From Pseudomonadota bacterium (GTDB lineage Bacteria > Pseudomonadota > Gammaproteobacteria > Burkholderiales > Burkholderiaceae_C): a stretch of 64,000 nucleotides of DNA. Location: NCBI GenBank assembly GCA_963204815.1, contig CAUJHQ010000029.1, forward strand, positions 103,699-167,698, written 5' to 3'. Each line of letters starts with the position of its first letter. Within the stretch, counting starts at the first letter, position 1. Below the pieces are notes generated by a model. The model had not been told where the DNA came from. It searched no databases and saw nothing but the letters and a program-made list of their open reading frames with translations. Both the position numbers and the translations under genes were made by a program. Of the stretch, positions 47,171-55,865 are shown in pieces.

Positions 47171-48181
47171 ATGAATCTCCGCACGACGTTCCGGCGCAGC
47201 ACCATCGTCGCCGCCCTCGGCCTGGCCGCCGGCAGCGCGCACGCGCAGCTCGACTACGGCGCCTACGGCGTGCTCGACCTGTCCTACGGCCGCTTCGAGG
47301 CCAGCGGCCAGGTGCCGTTCCACCGCTACAACAGCAACTCGCTGACCGCCACCTTCGTCGGCGTGAACGCGAAGTACGGCTTCGACGGCGGCTGGGCGCC
47401 CGGCATCACGCTCGAGACCTTCCTGCGCTTCCAGGACAAGGACACCGGGCGCAACGACAACGACCCGCTGCTGTCGCGCAATGCGTTCGTCTCGCTGGCC
47501 AGCCCTTACGGCCTGCTGCGCGTGGGCCGGCTGCAGAGCTTCCTGTTCGACGCCACGGTGCGCTTCAACGCGATGGGCAACTCGGTGGCGTTCTCGCCGG
47601 CCGTGCGCCACATCTTCGCCAGCGGCAACCTGCAGGGCGTGCAGGGCGACTTCTACTGGGACCGCGCCGCGAGCTACCAATCGCCAAGCCTGGAGGGCGT
47701 GAGCTTCAGCCTGATGCACGCCCAGGCCGAGAAGGACTTCGAAGGCGGGCAGACCGGCGGCACGCTGGTCGTCAACCGCGGCCTGCTCGCGGTGGGCCTG
47801 TCGGCGCAGCGCGTGAAGGCCGACGACGGCATCGCCGATCCGACCGACGAATCGGCCGTGCAGCTGGGCGCGACCTACAACTTCGGCATCGCGCGCCTGT
47901 TCGCGCAGTACACCGCCACGCGCGACATCGGGCTGGACGTGCGCAGCAAGATCACCTCGGCCGGGGTCAACATCGCCTTCGGACCCGGCAACGTGCTGGC
48001 CCAGTTCGCGACCGCCGCCACCGAAGGGCCGGCAGTCGATCGCAAGCAGACCTCCACCAGCCTCGCCTACGTGTACCCGTTCGACAGCGTGACCGACTTC
48101 TACGTGATCGGCATGGACGACCGCGTGCGCGGCCAGACGCGCGGCCTGTCGGCTGCGGTGGGCGCTCGCTACCGCTTCTGA
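47171..48181 (+). CDS. Gram-negative porin
   Basis: A 336-residue outer-membrane porin of the betaproteobacterial general-porin type. The signal peptide ends GSAHAQ near residue 25. It starts YGAYGVLDLSYGRFEASGQ, has the SRNAFVSLASPYGLLRVGRL and ATYNFGIARLFAQYT strands, and ends with YRF, the terminal Phe used by the Bam complex. It follows the protease gene by 35 bases, so it may share a transcript, although a separate promoter is equally possible. Confidence 0.88.
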   Translation: MNLRTTFRRSTIVAALGLAAGSAHAQLDYGAYGVLDLSYGRFEASGQVPFHRYNSNSLTATFVGVNAKYGFDGGWAPGITLETFLRFQDKDTGRNDNDPLLSRNAFVSLASPYGLLRVGRLQSFLFDATVRFNAMGNSVAFSPAVRHIFASGNLQGVQGDFYWDRAASYQSPSLEGVSFSLMHAQAEKDFEGGQTGGTLVVNRGLLAVGLSAQRVKADDGIADPTDESAVQLGATYNFGIARLFAQYTATRDIGLDVRSKITSAGVNIAFGPGNVLAQFATAATEGPAVDRKQTSTSLAYVYPFDSVTDFYVIGMDDRVRGQTRGLSAAVGARYRF

Positions 48182-48228
48182 AAACTGCGCGGGCTGGGCG
48201 ACCTAAAAGCGGGGCCCCAAACGACAAC

Positions 48229-48260
48229 GGCGCGGTGCCCGCCCAAGCGGGCCCCGCGCC
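48229..48260. terminator. Putative bidirectional terminator hairpin
   Basis: ggcgcgg (48229-48235) pairs with ccgcgcc (48254-48260) and gcccgc (48237-48242) with gcgggc (48247-48252) around a four-base loop, giving a 13-bp stem with one mismatch. It lies between the converging porin and repeat-protein genes. There is no clear T-run on either side, so termination is inferred from position and strength only. Confidence 0.5.
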
Positions 48261-48301
48261 CTGAGCTCACCCCGGCGGGAGAGATACGGCGGGGCCGGGA
48301 A

Positions 48302-48703
48302 TCAGGGCTTCTCGCCCTTGGTCGTCTCGCCCTTCTTGTTGGCGGCGGCGGCTTCCTTCTTCACTTCCTTGCGGTCGACGGTGCTGGCCGCCTTCTGCTT
48401 CTTGGTGACGCCTTCTTCGGCCTTCTGCTGGGGCGTCAGGTCGCCGGTGGTCTGGCCGGCCTTGTTGGCGGCAGCGGCTTCCTTCTTGACCTCGGCACGG
48501 TCGGTCGTCACCGCCGGCTTCGCCTTCTTGGTGACGCCTTCGTCGGCCTTCTGCGGAGCCGACAGGTCGCCGGTGGTCTGGCCGGCCTTGTTGGCGGCGG
48601 CGGCTTCCTTCTTGACTTCCTTGCGGTCGGTCTGCGCGTGGGCGCTGAGCGACGCCACGAGGGCAAGAGCGGCGGCGGCGAGGATGGAACGAGTCATTTG
48701 CAT
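48302..48703 (-). CDS. Small exported lysine/alanine-rich protein with 42-residue repeats
   Basis: A 133-residue protein with a signal peptide (ILAAAALALVASLSAHAQ). The mature part is 2.6 copies of a 42-residue unit, each opening TDRKEVKKEAAAANKAGQTT or a close variant and continuing GDL..PQKADEGVTKK. The unit is charged, low in hydrophobics and probably helical or disordered. I do not recognise a family; similar Lys/Ala-rich secreted repeats occur in Burkholderiales. The ATG at 48703 follows AGGAGA. The 190 bases upstream contain repeated AAACCTA words. Confidence 0.75.
   Translation of the reverse strand: MQMTRSILAAAALALVASLSAHAQTDRKEVKKEAAAANKAGQTTGDLSAPQKADEGVTKKAKPAVTTDRAEVKKEAAAANKAGQTTGDLTPQQKAEEGVTKKQKAASTVDRKEVKKEAAAANKKGETTKGEKP
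48318..48688 (-). repeat. 126-bp tandem repeats within the small exported protein gene
   Basis: The coding sequence has two full 126-bp units and one partial unit of about 75 bp. The DNA is well conserved between units (for example aaggaagccgctgcc-like stretches on the minus strand), which points to recent slippage or recombination. Copy number could vary between strains. Confidence 0.7.
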
Positions 48704-48782
48704 CTGTCTTCTCCTGTGATGAACTGAACACCAGTCCGGATCGTCAATCGCGATGGCGCCACTTGCCGACGGACAACCCAAT

Positions 48783-48853
48783 AAACCTATAGGGGCATGG
48801 CATTCTAGGGGTTTAAGGCACGGGTTTCGACGACGTAGCGCCAAACCTACAGG
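48783..48853. promoter_or_regulatory. Repeated AAACCTA(T/C)AGG words in an A/T-richer intergenic region
   Basis: aaacctatagg occurs at 48783-48793 and aaacctacagg at 48843-48853, with a near-inverted copy ctaggggttt at 48805-48814. They lie between the small exported protein gene and the end of the SDR gene, so upstream of the former. They could be an operator; nothing else is seen in 48704-48893. Confidence 0.35.
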
Positions 48854-48893
48854 TGTCAACGCGCGGTGTCGCCGCGCGGTTTACGCGTTCGCT

Positions 48894-49733
48894 TCAGTCG
48901 ACGAAGAAGTCGGGAATGAAGTTGCGGGTGCCGGGCACGACGGCGTAGCGGTCGAGGTCGGTCACGCCGGCCTCGGCGAGCACCTCGTCGTCGATGAAGA
49001 AGCGGCCGGTGGTCGTTTTCGCGTCGCGCAGCAGGATCGCGTGCGCCGCGTCGGCCATGATCTCGGGCTTGCGGCACAGGTTGACGTCCACGCCCGGAAT
49101 CATCTGCATCGCCGCGGTGGCGATCGCCGTGCGCGGCCACAGGCTGTTGACGGCGATGCCGAACGGCCGGAACTCGCCCGCATGGCCAAGTGTGCACTCG
49201 CTCATGCCGTACTTGGCCATGGAGTAGGCCACGTGACCCTTGAACCAGTGCTCCTTCATCGACAGCGGCGGGCTCATCGTCAGCACGTGCGGATTGCGGC
49301 CGGCCTTGGCGCTCTTCTTCAGTTCTTCCAGGCACGCCTGGGTGCAGCAGTAGGTGCCCCGCACGTTGACGCCGAACATCAGGTCGAAGCGCTTCATCGG
49401 CGTCATCGGCGTCGGCGTCAGGCTGATCGCGCTGGCATTGTTGACGAGGATGTCGATGCCGCCGAAGCGCTGCACCGCCGCCGCCACCGCCGCCGCGACG
49501 GCGTTCTCGTCGCGGATGTCCGTGGGCACCGGCAAGGCCTGGCCGCCGGCCGCGACGATCTCCTCGGCGGCGCTGAAGATGGTGCCGGGCAGCTTCGGGT
49601 TGGCCTCGGTCGTCTTGGCGAGCAGCACGATGTTGGCGCCGTCGGCGGCGGCGCGCCTGGCGATCGCCAGGCCGATGCCGCGGCTGGCGCCGGTGATGAG
49701 CAGCGTCTTGCCGGCCAGGGTGGTCGAGGTCAT
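48894..49733 (-). CDS. Short-chain dehydrogenase/reductase (HSDL2-like)
   Basis: A 279-residue SDR. It has the cofactor loop TGASRGIGLAIARR, NNASAI, a catalytic Ser in MSPPLS and Tyr-Lys in YSMAKYG. The VNSLWPRTAIATAAMQMI stretch and the length are typical of HSDL2-type proteins linked to lipid metabolism. It is the last gene of the acyl-CoA operon, and its start overlaps the stop of the hydrolase gene (ATGA). Substrate unknown. Confidence 0.9.
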   Translation of the reverse strand: MTSTTLAGKTLLITGASRGIGLAIARRAAADGANIVLLAKTTEANPKLPGTIFSAAEEIVAAGGQALPVPTDIRDENAVAAAVAAAVQRFGGIDILVNNASAISLTPTPMTPMKRFDLMFGVNVRGTYCCTQACLEELKKSAKAGRNPHVLTMSPPLSMKEHWFKGHVAYSMAKYGMSECTLGHAGEFRPFGIAVNSLWPRTAIATAAMQMIPGVDVNLCRKPEIMADAAHAILLRDAKTTTGRFFIDDEVLAEAGVTDLDRYAVVPGTRNFIPDFFVD

Positions 49734-50461
49734 GCAGTCTCCTTCGGGATGTGCGGCCAGACGGCCGTCTCGATGTGGCGCGCGATCGCCGCCGCGTATT
49801 GCCGATAGGCCTTGGGGCCGGGGTGGAAGCCGTCGGCGGCCATGACGCCGCGGTTCAGGCGCAGGTCGAGGTCGACGCGCGACACGTCGCCGCGCCCGGC
49901 GGCCCAGCGTGCCAGCGCACGGTCGTGGCGGCGCGCGTCGCTGCCGGCCACCCAGCGCAGCGGCTGCGGCAGGCTGGGAAAGTCGTGCACCGGCGGCAGC
50001 GGCGCGAACACCACGTGGTGCACGCCGAGCGCGTTGCGCAGCCAGTTCGCGAGCGCCGCACGCGACGCCACCGCGCGGTGCGAGGGCACCTGCTCGATGA
50101 CGTCGTTGACGCCGGTGACGATGACGGCCAGGTCGACGTGCGGCGGGCTTTCACGCTGCAGCAACTGCAGCGTCTGCGCCGTCGTCAGGCCGGACTGCGC
50201 GACGAGCCGCCATTCGACCCGCGCGCCGCAGCGTTCGGCCAGGCGCGTGCTCAGCTGGCCGGCGAACGCATCGCGCTGGTGCACCGCGCCCACGCCGGCG
50301 GCCGAAGAGTCGCCGGCGATCAGCAGCGTCAGCCGCGGACCTTCGCCGACCACGCCGTGGCGTTCGCCGCCGGCTTCCGGCAGGCGCGGCAGCCGTGCGC
50401 GCAGGCGCAGCGCCTGCGCCACCAGCAGCGGGCTCAGCACGAGCTTGGCGGTGAGCGACAT
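49730..50461 (-). CDS. SGNH/GDSL-type esterase or lipase
   Basis: A 243-residue SGNH hydrolase. GDSSAAGVGAVH gives the Ser block I, VTGVNDVIEQ is block III with the Asn, and DGFHPGPKAYRQYA is block V with Asp and His. Residues 1-20 form a hydrophobic helix that may anchor it or act as a signal. It could release acyl groups from esters for the beta-oxidation genes around it. It overlaps the SDR gene by four bases and follows the isomerase-like gene by ten. Confidence 0.85.
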   Translation of the reverse strand: MSLTAKLVLSPLLVAQALRLRARLPRLPEAGGERHGVVGEGPRLTLLIAGDSSAAGVGAVHQRDAFAGQLSTRLAERCGARVEWRLVAQSGLTTAQTLQLLQRESPPHVDLAVIVTGVNDVIEQVPSHRAVASRAALANWLRNALGVHHVVFAPLPPVHDFPSLPQPLRWVAGSDARRHDRALARWAAGRGDVSRVDLDLRLNRGVMAADGFHPGPKAYRQYAAAIARHIETAVWPHIPKETA

Positions 50462-50471
50462 CGCGTGCGCC

Positions 50472-51245
50472 CTAGAACTTGCTGAAGTCGGGCTTGCGCT
50501 TCTGGAAGAACGCCTGGAAGGCTTCCATCGCCTCCGGGCTGCGCAGGCGCTGGCCGAACAGTTCGCCCTCGGTGCGGATGGTCTGCAGCACCTGTTCGCG
50601 CTGCGGCGCGCGCAGCAGCCGCTTGGCGCCGCGCACCGCACCCGGCGGCAGCGCGTTGAAGCGCTCGGCGACACGCCGGGCGTGGTTCACCACCTCGCCG
50701 GCCGGCAGCACCGCATTGGCGATGCCGAACTCCACCGCCTGCTCGGGCGTGAAGGGCTCGCCGAGCAGCAGCTTCTCGGCCGCGCGCGCGTGGCCCATCA
50801 GCTGCGGCACCAGCAGGCTCGACGCGAACTCCGGCACCAGACCGAGGCTGACGAAGGGCATCGCCAGCCGCGCCTCGTCGGACACGTAGACGAAATCGCT
50901 GTGCAGCAGCATCGTGGTGCCGATGCCGATGGCCGCACCGGTGACGGCCACCACCACCGGCTTGTCGCATTCGAGCAGCGCGCGCATGAAGCGGAAGACC
51001 GGCGAGTCCATCGCGTCGCTGCCCTGGCCGGGCGGGCGCTGCATGAAGTCCTCGATGTCGTTGCCGCTCGTGAAGATGCCGGGCTGGCCCGTGATCAGCA
51101 CGGCGCGCACCGCGTTGTCGGCGACGGCGGCGGCGATCGCCTCGGCCATCGCGGCGTACATCGCGATCGTCAGTGCGTTCTTCTTCTCGGGGCGCGCGAT
51201 CTCGATCGTCGCGACGCCGTTCAGGGTGGCGGTCTTGATGCTCAT
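50472..51245 (-). CDS. Enoyl-CoA hydratase/isomerase family protein, likely delta3-enoyl-CoA isomerase type
   Basis: A 257-residue crotonase. The oxyanion-hole region is SGNDIEDF and GAAIGIGTTMLLHSDFVYVS. The usual first catalytic Glu of hydratases is replaced (MPFVSLG in place of PEI..G). A Glu follows in LGLVPEFASSLLVPQLMG, a pattern I associate with PECI/ECI2-type isomerases, and AAEKLLLG keeps a second Glu. Isomerisation of unsaturated acyl-CoAs is thus likelier than plain hydration. It is in the middle of the beta-oxidation operon. Confidence 0.88.
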   Translation of the reverse strand: MSIKTATLNGVATIEIARPEKKNALTIAMYAAMAEAIAAAVADNAVRAVLITGQPGIFTSGNDIEDFMQRPPGQGSDAMDSPVFRFMRALLECDKPVVVAVTGAAIGIGTTMLLHSDFVYVSDEARLAMPFVSLGLVPEFASSLLVPQLMGHARAAEKLLLGEPFTPEQAVEFGIANAVLPAGEVVNHARRVAERFNALPPGAVRGAKRLLRAPQREQVLQTIRTEGELFGQRLRSPEAMEAFQAFFQKRKPDFSKF

Positions 51246-51258
51246 CGTGTTGTCTCCT

Positions 51259-51774
51259 TCAGGCGGCCGCCAGCTCGGTCCAGTGGTCGGCCAGGTGCAT
51301 CAGGTGGGCGCGGGTGTAGGCCGGCTTGTCGAGCAGGCCGTAGGCGAAGTGCGGCGCGAGCGGGGCGCGCCAGGCGTCGAACTCGTTCAGCGCCTTCGCG
51401 AGGCGGCGCACCGCATCGGGCAGCGGCTGGCCGTCGGCCAGCGCGGGCGCGCCGGGGATCGGCTCGTCCAGCGCGTGGCTCATGCGGCCGCGCGCGTCGA
51501 AGACGGCGAACGCCAGCTTGCCGACGCTGCCGCGGAACAGCGCCGACTTCAGTTCCGGAAAACCCTGCATCGAGAACTCGATGCTCTGCGCGGCGTGCTG
51601 CAGCACGCGCGCCAGGTCCCAGCCGCTCTTCGTGCGTGCGGTGGCCGGCAGCGCCTGCAGGGCCGCCAGCGCGGCCCCCACGGTCGGGAAGGTCTGCACC
51701 GCACTCATCGCGCAGCCCCCCAGCGCCAGCGGCACCGCGGCCGTGGCGACGAGAGCCTGGCGGCGGTCCACCAC
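51259..51774 (-). CDS. DUF1569-type DinB-like protein, putative lipoprotein
   Basis: A 171-residue protein with an N-terminal Arg-Arg leader (VDRRQALVATAAVPLALGGC) ending in a lipobox-like LGGC. The rest is a four-helix DinB-like bundle (WDLARVLQHAAQSIEFSMQG, YTRAHLMHLADHW), with His residues that could bind a metal. Function unknown. It starts at a GTG directly after the thiolase stop, so it belongs to the operon. Confidence 0.75.
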   Translation of the reverse strand: MVDRRQALVATAAVPLALGGCAMSAVQTFPTVGAALAALQALPATARTKSGWDLARVLQHAAQSIEFSMQGFPELKSALFRGSVGKLAFAVFDARGRMSHALDEPIPGAPALADGQPLPDAVRRLAKALNEFDAWRAPLAPHFAYGLLDKPAYTRAHLMHLADHWTELAAA

Positions 51775-51775
51775 C

Positions 51776-52978
51776 TCAGAGCGCCTCGATGATGCCGGCG
51801 GCGCCCTGCCCCATGCCCACGCACATCGTCACCATGCCGTACTTCAGCTTGCGGCGGCGCAGCGCGTGCACCACGGTGGCGGCGCGGATGGCACCGGTGG
51901 CGCCCAGCGGGTGGCCGAGCGCGATGGCACCGCCCATCGGGTTGACCTTCGCGGCATCGAGCCCGCAGGTGTTGATGACGGCGAGCGCCTGCGCGGCAAA
52001 GGCCTCGTTGAGCTCGATCCAGTCGAGCTGGTCCTGTGTCAGGCCGCCGGCCTTCAGCGCCGCCGGGATCGCCTCGATCGGGCCGATGCCCATGATCTCC
52101 GGCGCGACGCCGCGCACCGCGAAACTGACAAAGCGCGCCAGCGGCTTCAGGTCGAACTGCTTGACCGCACGCTCGCTGGCGAGGATCAGCGCACCGGCGC
52201 CGTCGCTCGTCTGGCTGCTGTTGCCGGCGGTGACGCTGCCCTTGGCGGCGAACACCGGGCGCAGCTTGGCGAGCCCTTCGAGCGTGGTGTCGGGGCGCGC
52301 GCCCTCGTCCTGCGCGACCGTGCGCGTCTTCGTCTTCGTGCCGCCGCCGGCCAGGTCAGGGAAGCGGTCGACGATGTCGACGGCGGTCATCTCGTCCTTG
52401 AACTCGCCCGCCGCCTGCGCCGCCAGCGCCTTCTGGTGCGAGGCGAGCGCGAAGGCGTCCTGCGACTCGCGGCTGACCTTCCACTGCGCGGCCACCTTCT
52501 CGGCGGTGAGGCCCATGCCGTAGGCGATGCCGACGTTCTCGTCGCGGGCGAACACCTCGGGGTTGAAGCTCGGCTTGTTGCCGCCCATCGGCACCATGCT
52601 CATGCTCTCGGCGCCGCCGGCGATCATGACGTCGGCCTCGCCGACGCGGATGCGGTCGGCCGCCATCGCGAGCGCCGTCACGCCGCTGGCGCAGAAGCGG
52701 TTCACGGTGACGCCGCCCACGCTGTGCGGCAGGCCGGCGAGCACCATCGCGGCGCGCGCCATGTTCATGCCCTGCTCGCCTTCGGGGAAGCTGCAGCCGA
52801 TGATGGCGTCCTCGATCGCCTTCGGGTCCAGGCTCGGCACCTGGGACAGGGCGTTGCGCACGGCGGCGACCAGCAGGTCGTCCGGGCGGGTGTTGCGGAA
52901 CATGCCGCGCGGCGCCTTGCCGATCGGCGTGCGGGTGGCGGCGACGATGTACGCGTCTTGCACTTGCTTCATGGCCAT
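51776..52978 (-). CDS. Acetyl-CoA C-acyltransferase (thiolase)
   Basis: A 400-residue thiolase performing the last step of beta-oxidation. The nucleophile Cys is in VNRFCASGVTALAMAA near residue 92, GGAESMSMVPMGG follows, then NEAFAAQALAV, the His in GGAIALGHPLGATG and the second Cys in MCVGMGQG. The ATG at 52978 gives MAMKQVQDAYIV. It lies six bases downstream of the FadN-like gene, and the pair forms the usual FadB/A-type unit. Confidence 0.95.
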   Translation of the reverse strand: MAMKQVQDAYIVAATRTPIGKAPRGMFRNTRPDDLLVAAVRNALSQVPSLDPKAIEDAIIGCSFPEGEQGMNMARAAMVLAGLPHSVGGVTVNRFCASGVTALAMAADRIRVGEADVMIAGGAESMSMVPMGGNKPSFNPEVFARDENVGIAYGMGLTAEKVAAQWKVSRESQDAFALASHQKALAAQAAGEFKDEMTAVDIVDRFPDLAGGGTKTKTRTVAQDEGARPDTTLEGLAKLRPVFAAKGSVTAGNSSQTSDGAGALILASERAVKQFDLKPLARFVSFAVRGVAPEIMGIGPIEAIPAALKAGGLTQDQLDWIELNEAFAAQALAVINTCGLDAAKVNPMGGAIALGHPLGATGAIRAATVVHALRRRKLKYGMVTMCVGMGQGAAGIIEAL

Positions 52979-52983
52979 GGTGT

Positions 52984-55380
52984 TCAGTTCCTCACCGGCT
53001 TGCCGGTCTGCAGCATCCCCATGATGCGTTCCTGGGTCTTCGGGTGGTCGAGCAGCGCGCAGAAGCGCTCGCGCTCCATCGTCATCAGGTACTCCTCGGT
53101 CACCAGCGAGCCGGCGTCGACGTCGCCGCCGCAGATCACCTCGGCGATCAGCGTGCTGATGTGGAAGTCGTGCGCGCTGATGAAGCCGCCGTCGCGCATG
53201 TTCGCGAGCTGGCCCTTGATGGTGGCGATGGCATTGCGGCCGGCCACCGGGAACACCGCCTTCGCCGGCGCACGGTAGCCGCTCTCGGCCATCGCCTTCG
53301 CCTGCGTGATGGCGACGTGCAGCAGCTCGTCCTTGTGCGGCACGACGATGTCGCCTTCGACCAGGTAGCCGAGCTTGCGGCTCTCGATGGCGCTGGTGCC
53401 GACCTTGGCCATCGCGGCGTTGGTGAAGCCGTCGGTCGCGAACTTCAGGATGTCGGCGTTGGCGTTCGCCGCCGTCGCCATCTCGGCTGCGCGGCGCGCG
53501 ATGTACGCGAGGCCACCACCGCCCGGGATCAGGCCGACGCCCACTTCCACCAGGCCGACGTAGCTTTCCATCGCCGCGACACGCCGCGCGCTGTGCACGG
53601 CGAGCTCGCAGCCGCCGCCGAGCGCGATGCCGCGGATCGCGCTCACCACCGGCACCTGCGCGTAGCGGATGCGCAGCATCGCGTCCTGCAGCTTCTTCTC
53701 TTCCGGCAGGATGCCCTTGGAGCCGAGCTTCATGAACACCGGCATCAGGCTCTCGAGGTTGGCGCCGGCGGAGAACACGTCGTCCGGGCTCCAGATCACG
53801 AGGCCCTGGTAGCCCTGCTCGGCCAGTTCCACCGCCTTCAGCAGGCCTTCGGTGACGGCCGGGCTGATGAGGTGCAGCTTGGCCGTGATGCTGGCGATGA
53901 GCACCTGGCCGTCGAGCGACCAGACGCGCACTTCCTCGTTCTTCCAGACCTCGGTGCCGCTCTTCAGCGGCTCCTTCGCGCCCGAGCCGAGCACGGCCTC
54001 GGGGAAGAACTGGCGGCAGTACACGGCGAGTTCGCTCTTCGCCACGTAGGCCTTCTTCGACGGGCTCCAGCTGCCTTCCGGCGTGTGCACGCCCGAATTC
54101 GTGGCGACAGGGCCGTCGAACACCCAGGCCGGCAGCGGCGCGCTGCACAGCGCCTTGCCGGCGTCGATGTCTTCCTTCACCCAGCCCGCCACCTGCTGCC
54201 AGCCGGCGTCCTGCCAGAGCTCGAACGGGCCCTGCTTCATGCCGAAGCCCCAGCGCATCGCGAAGTCGACGTCGCGCGCGTTGTCGGCGATCGCTTCCAG
54301 GTGCACGGCGGCGTAGTGGAAGGCGTCGCGCAGGATCGCCCACAGGAGCTGCGCCTGCGGGTTCGTGCTTTCACGCAGCAGCTTCAGCCGCTCGGCGGCC
54401 GGCTTCTTCAGCATGCGCTCGACGATGGGCTCGGCCTTGCCGCCGGCGGCCACGTACTCGCCCTTGGCGGCGTCGAGGCGCAGGATGTCCTTGCCGACCT
54501 TCTTGTAGAAGCCGGCGCCGGTCTTCTGGCCGAGCGCGCCCTTCTCGATCAGGCCCTTCAACACTGCCGGCGTGGCATAGCTGGGGAAGAACGGATCGTC
54601 GGCCAGGTTGTCCTGCAGCGTCTTGATGACGTGCGCCATCGTGTCCAGGCCCACCACGTCGGCGGTGCGGAAGGTGCCGCTGGAGGCGCGGCCCATCTTC
54701 TTGCCGGTGAGGTCGTCGACGACGTCGTACGACAGGCCGTACTTCTCGGCCTCGTGGATGGTCGCCAGCATGCCGGCGATACCGACCCGGTTGGCGATGA
54801 AGTTCGGCGTGTCCTTCGCGCGCACCACACCCTTGCCGAGCGTCGTGGTGACGAAGCTTTCCAGCTGGTCCAGCACCTCGCCTTGCGTGGCCGGCGTGGC
54901 GATCAGTTCCACCAGCGCCATGTAGCGCGGCGGGTTGAAGAAGTGGATGCCGCAGAAGCGCGGCTGGATCGAACCCGGCAGCACCGCCGACAGCTTCGTG
55001 ATCGACAGGCCCGAGGTGTTGCTGGCGACGATGGCGTGCGGCGCCAGGGCCGAGGCGATGCGCTGGTACAGCTCCAGCTTCCAGTCCATGCGCTCGGCGA
55101 TGGCCTCGATGACGAGATCGCACTCGCCCAGCAGCGCCAGGTGTTCTTCGTAGTTGGCGGCCTGGATGCGCGCCGCGTCTTCCGGCACGCCGAGCGGCGC
55201 GGGCTTGAGCTTCTTCAGGTTGTCGATCGCCTTCGTGACGATGCCGTTCTTCGGGCCTTCCTTCGCGGGCAGGTCGAACAGGACCACGGGCACGTTGCAG
55301 TTGACGAGGTGGGCGGCGATCTGCGCGCCCATCACGCCGGCGCCGAGCACGGCGACCTTGCGGATCGGGAATCGGTTCAC
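52984..55380 (-). CDS. 3-hydroxyacyl-CoA dehydrogenase / enoyl-CoA hydratase (FadN-type domain order)
   Basis: A 798-residue bifunctional enzyme with the dehydrogenase first. The NAD loop is VAVLGAGVMGAQIAAHLV near residue 9, then NTSGLSI, GIHFFNPPRYMALVELI and the second dehydrogenase domain. The hydratase follows in the last third (SAIRGIALGGGCELAVHSA, LVEVGVGLIPGGGG). The order is that of FadN rather than FadB. It performs hydration and oxidation steps in beta-oxidation. It precedes the thiolase and lies 12 bases after the DUF2147 gene. Confidence 0.93.
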   Translation of the reverse strand: MNRFPIRKVAVLGAGVMGAQIAAHLVNCNVPVVLFDLPAKEGPKNGIVTKAIDNLKKLKPAPLGVPEDAARIQAANYEEHLALLGECDLVIEAIAERMDWKLELYQRIASALAPHAIVASNTSGLSITKLSAVLPGSIQPRFCGIHFFNPPRYMALVELIATPATQGEVLDQLESFVTTTLGKGVVRAKDTPNFIANRVGIAGMLATIHEAEKYGLSYDVVDDLTGKKMGRASSGTFRTADVVGLDTMAHVIKTLQDNLADDPFFPSYATPAVLKGLIEKGALGQKTGAGFYKKVGKDILRLDAAKGEYVAAGGKAEPIVERMLKKPAAERLKLLRESTNPQAQLLWAILRDAFHYAAVHLEAIADNARDVDFAMRWGFGMKQGPFELWQDAGWQQVAGWVKEDIDAGKALCSAPLPAWVFDGPVATNSGVHTPEGSWSPSKKAYVAKSELAVYCRQFFPEAVLGSGAKEPLKSGTEVWKNEEVRVWSLDGQVLIASITAKLHLISPAVTEGLLKAVELAEQGYQGLVIWSPDDVFSAGANLESLMPVFMKLGSKGILPEEKKLQDAMLRIRYAQVPVVSAIRGIALGGGCELAVHSARRVAAMESYVGLVEVGVGLIPGGGGLAYIARRAAEMATAANANADILKFATDGFTNAAMAKVGTSAIESRKLGYLVEGDIVVPHKDELLHVAITQAKAMAESGYRAPAKAVFPVAGRNAIATIKGQLANMRDGGFISAHDFHISTLIAEVICGGDVDAGSLVTEEYLMTMERERFCALLDHPKTQERIMGMLQTGKPVRN

Positions 55381-55392
55381 TTCGAAATCTCC

Positions 55393-55833
55393 TTACTCGA
55401 CCCGGGTCCAGGTCTGGTTGCGGTAGAACGGGCCGATGAAGCCGCGCACTTCCAGCGTCTTGCCGCCGTCCTTGGGCGTGAGGCGGACCTTGTAGGTCTT
55501 GCCGTTGTTGGGGTCGAGGATGGTGCCGCCGTCCCAGTAGGCCTCGTCGGCGTTCTTCTTCACGCCTTCGATGATGGTCATGCCGGTCACGGGCTTGTCC
55601 TTGCGTGCGTCGCTGCACTTGTCGCACTTGGCGTCCTGCTTGGCCGGGTCGAGCAGCTTCTCGATCCGGCCGCCCAGCGTGCCGGCGCTGTCGGTGATGC
55701 GCACGAGCGACTTCTCGGTCTTCGTCTCGTCGTCGATCGTCTTCCACAGACCGGCCGGCGTGGCCTGGGCGAAGGCGCCACCGGCCAGGACCAGCGCCGC
55801 CGCGGCGAACATCGTCTTCTTCATCGTCGTCAT
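55393..55833 (-). CDS. DUF2147 exported protein
   Basis: A 146-residue protein with a signal peptide (MFAAAALVLAGGAFAQA). DUF2147 features are GLWKTIDDETKTEKSLVRI, DKPVTGMTII, YWDGGTILDPNNGKTYK and a C-terminal GFIGPFYRNQTWTRV. A CDKCSD pair of cysteines may bind metal or form a disulfide. These lipocalin-like proteins recur in fatty-acid operons of Burkholderiales. The ATG at 55833 follows GGGAG. Function unknown. Confidence 0.9.
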   Translation of the reverse strand: MTTMKKTMFAAAALVLAGGAFAQATPAGLWKTIDDETKTEKSLVRITDSAGTLGGRIEKLLDPAKQDAKCDKCSDARKDKPVTGMTIIEGVKKNADEAYWDGGTILDPNNGKTYKVRLTPKDGGKTLEVRGFIGPFYRNQTWTRVE

Positions 55834-55865
55834 CGTCTTGTCTCCCGTGGGTTGTGCGTCGGCGC

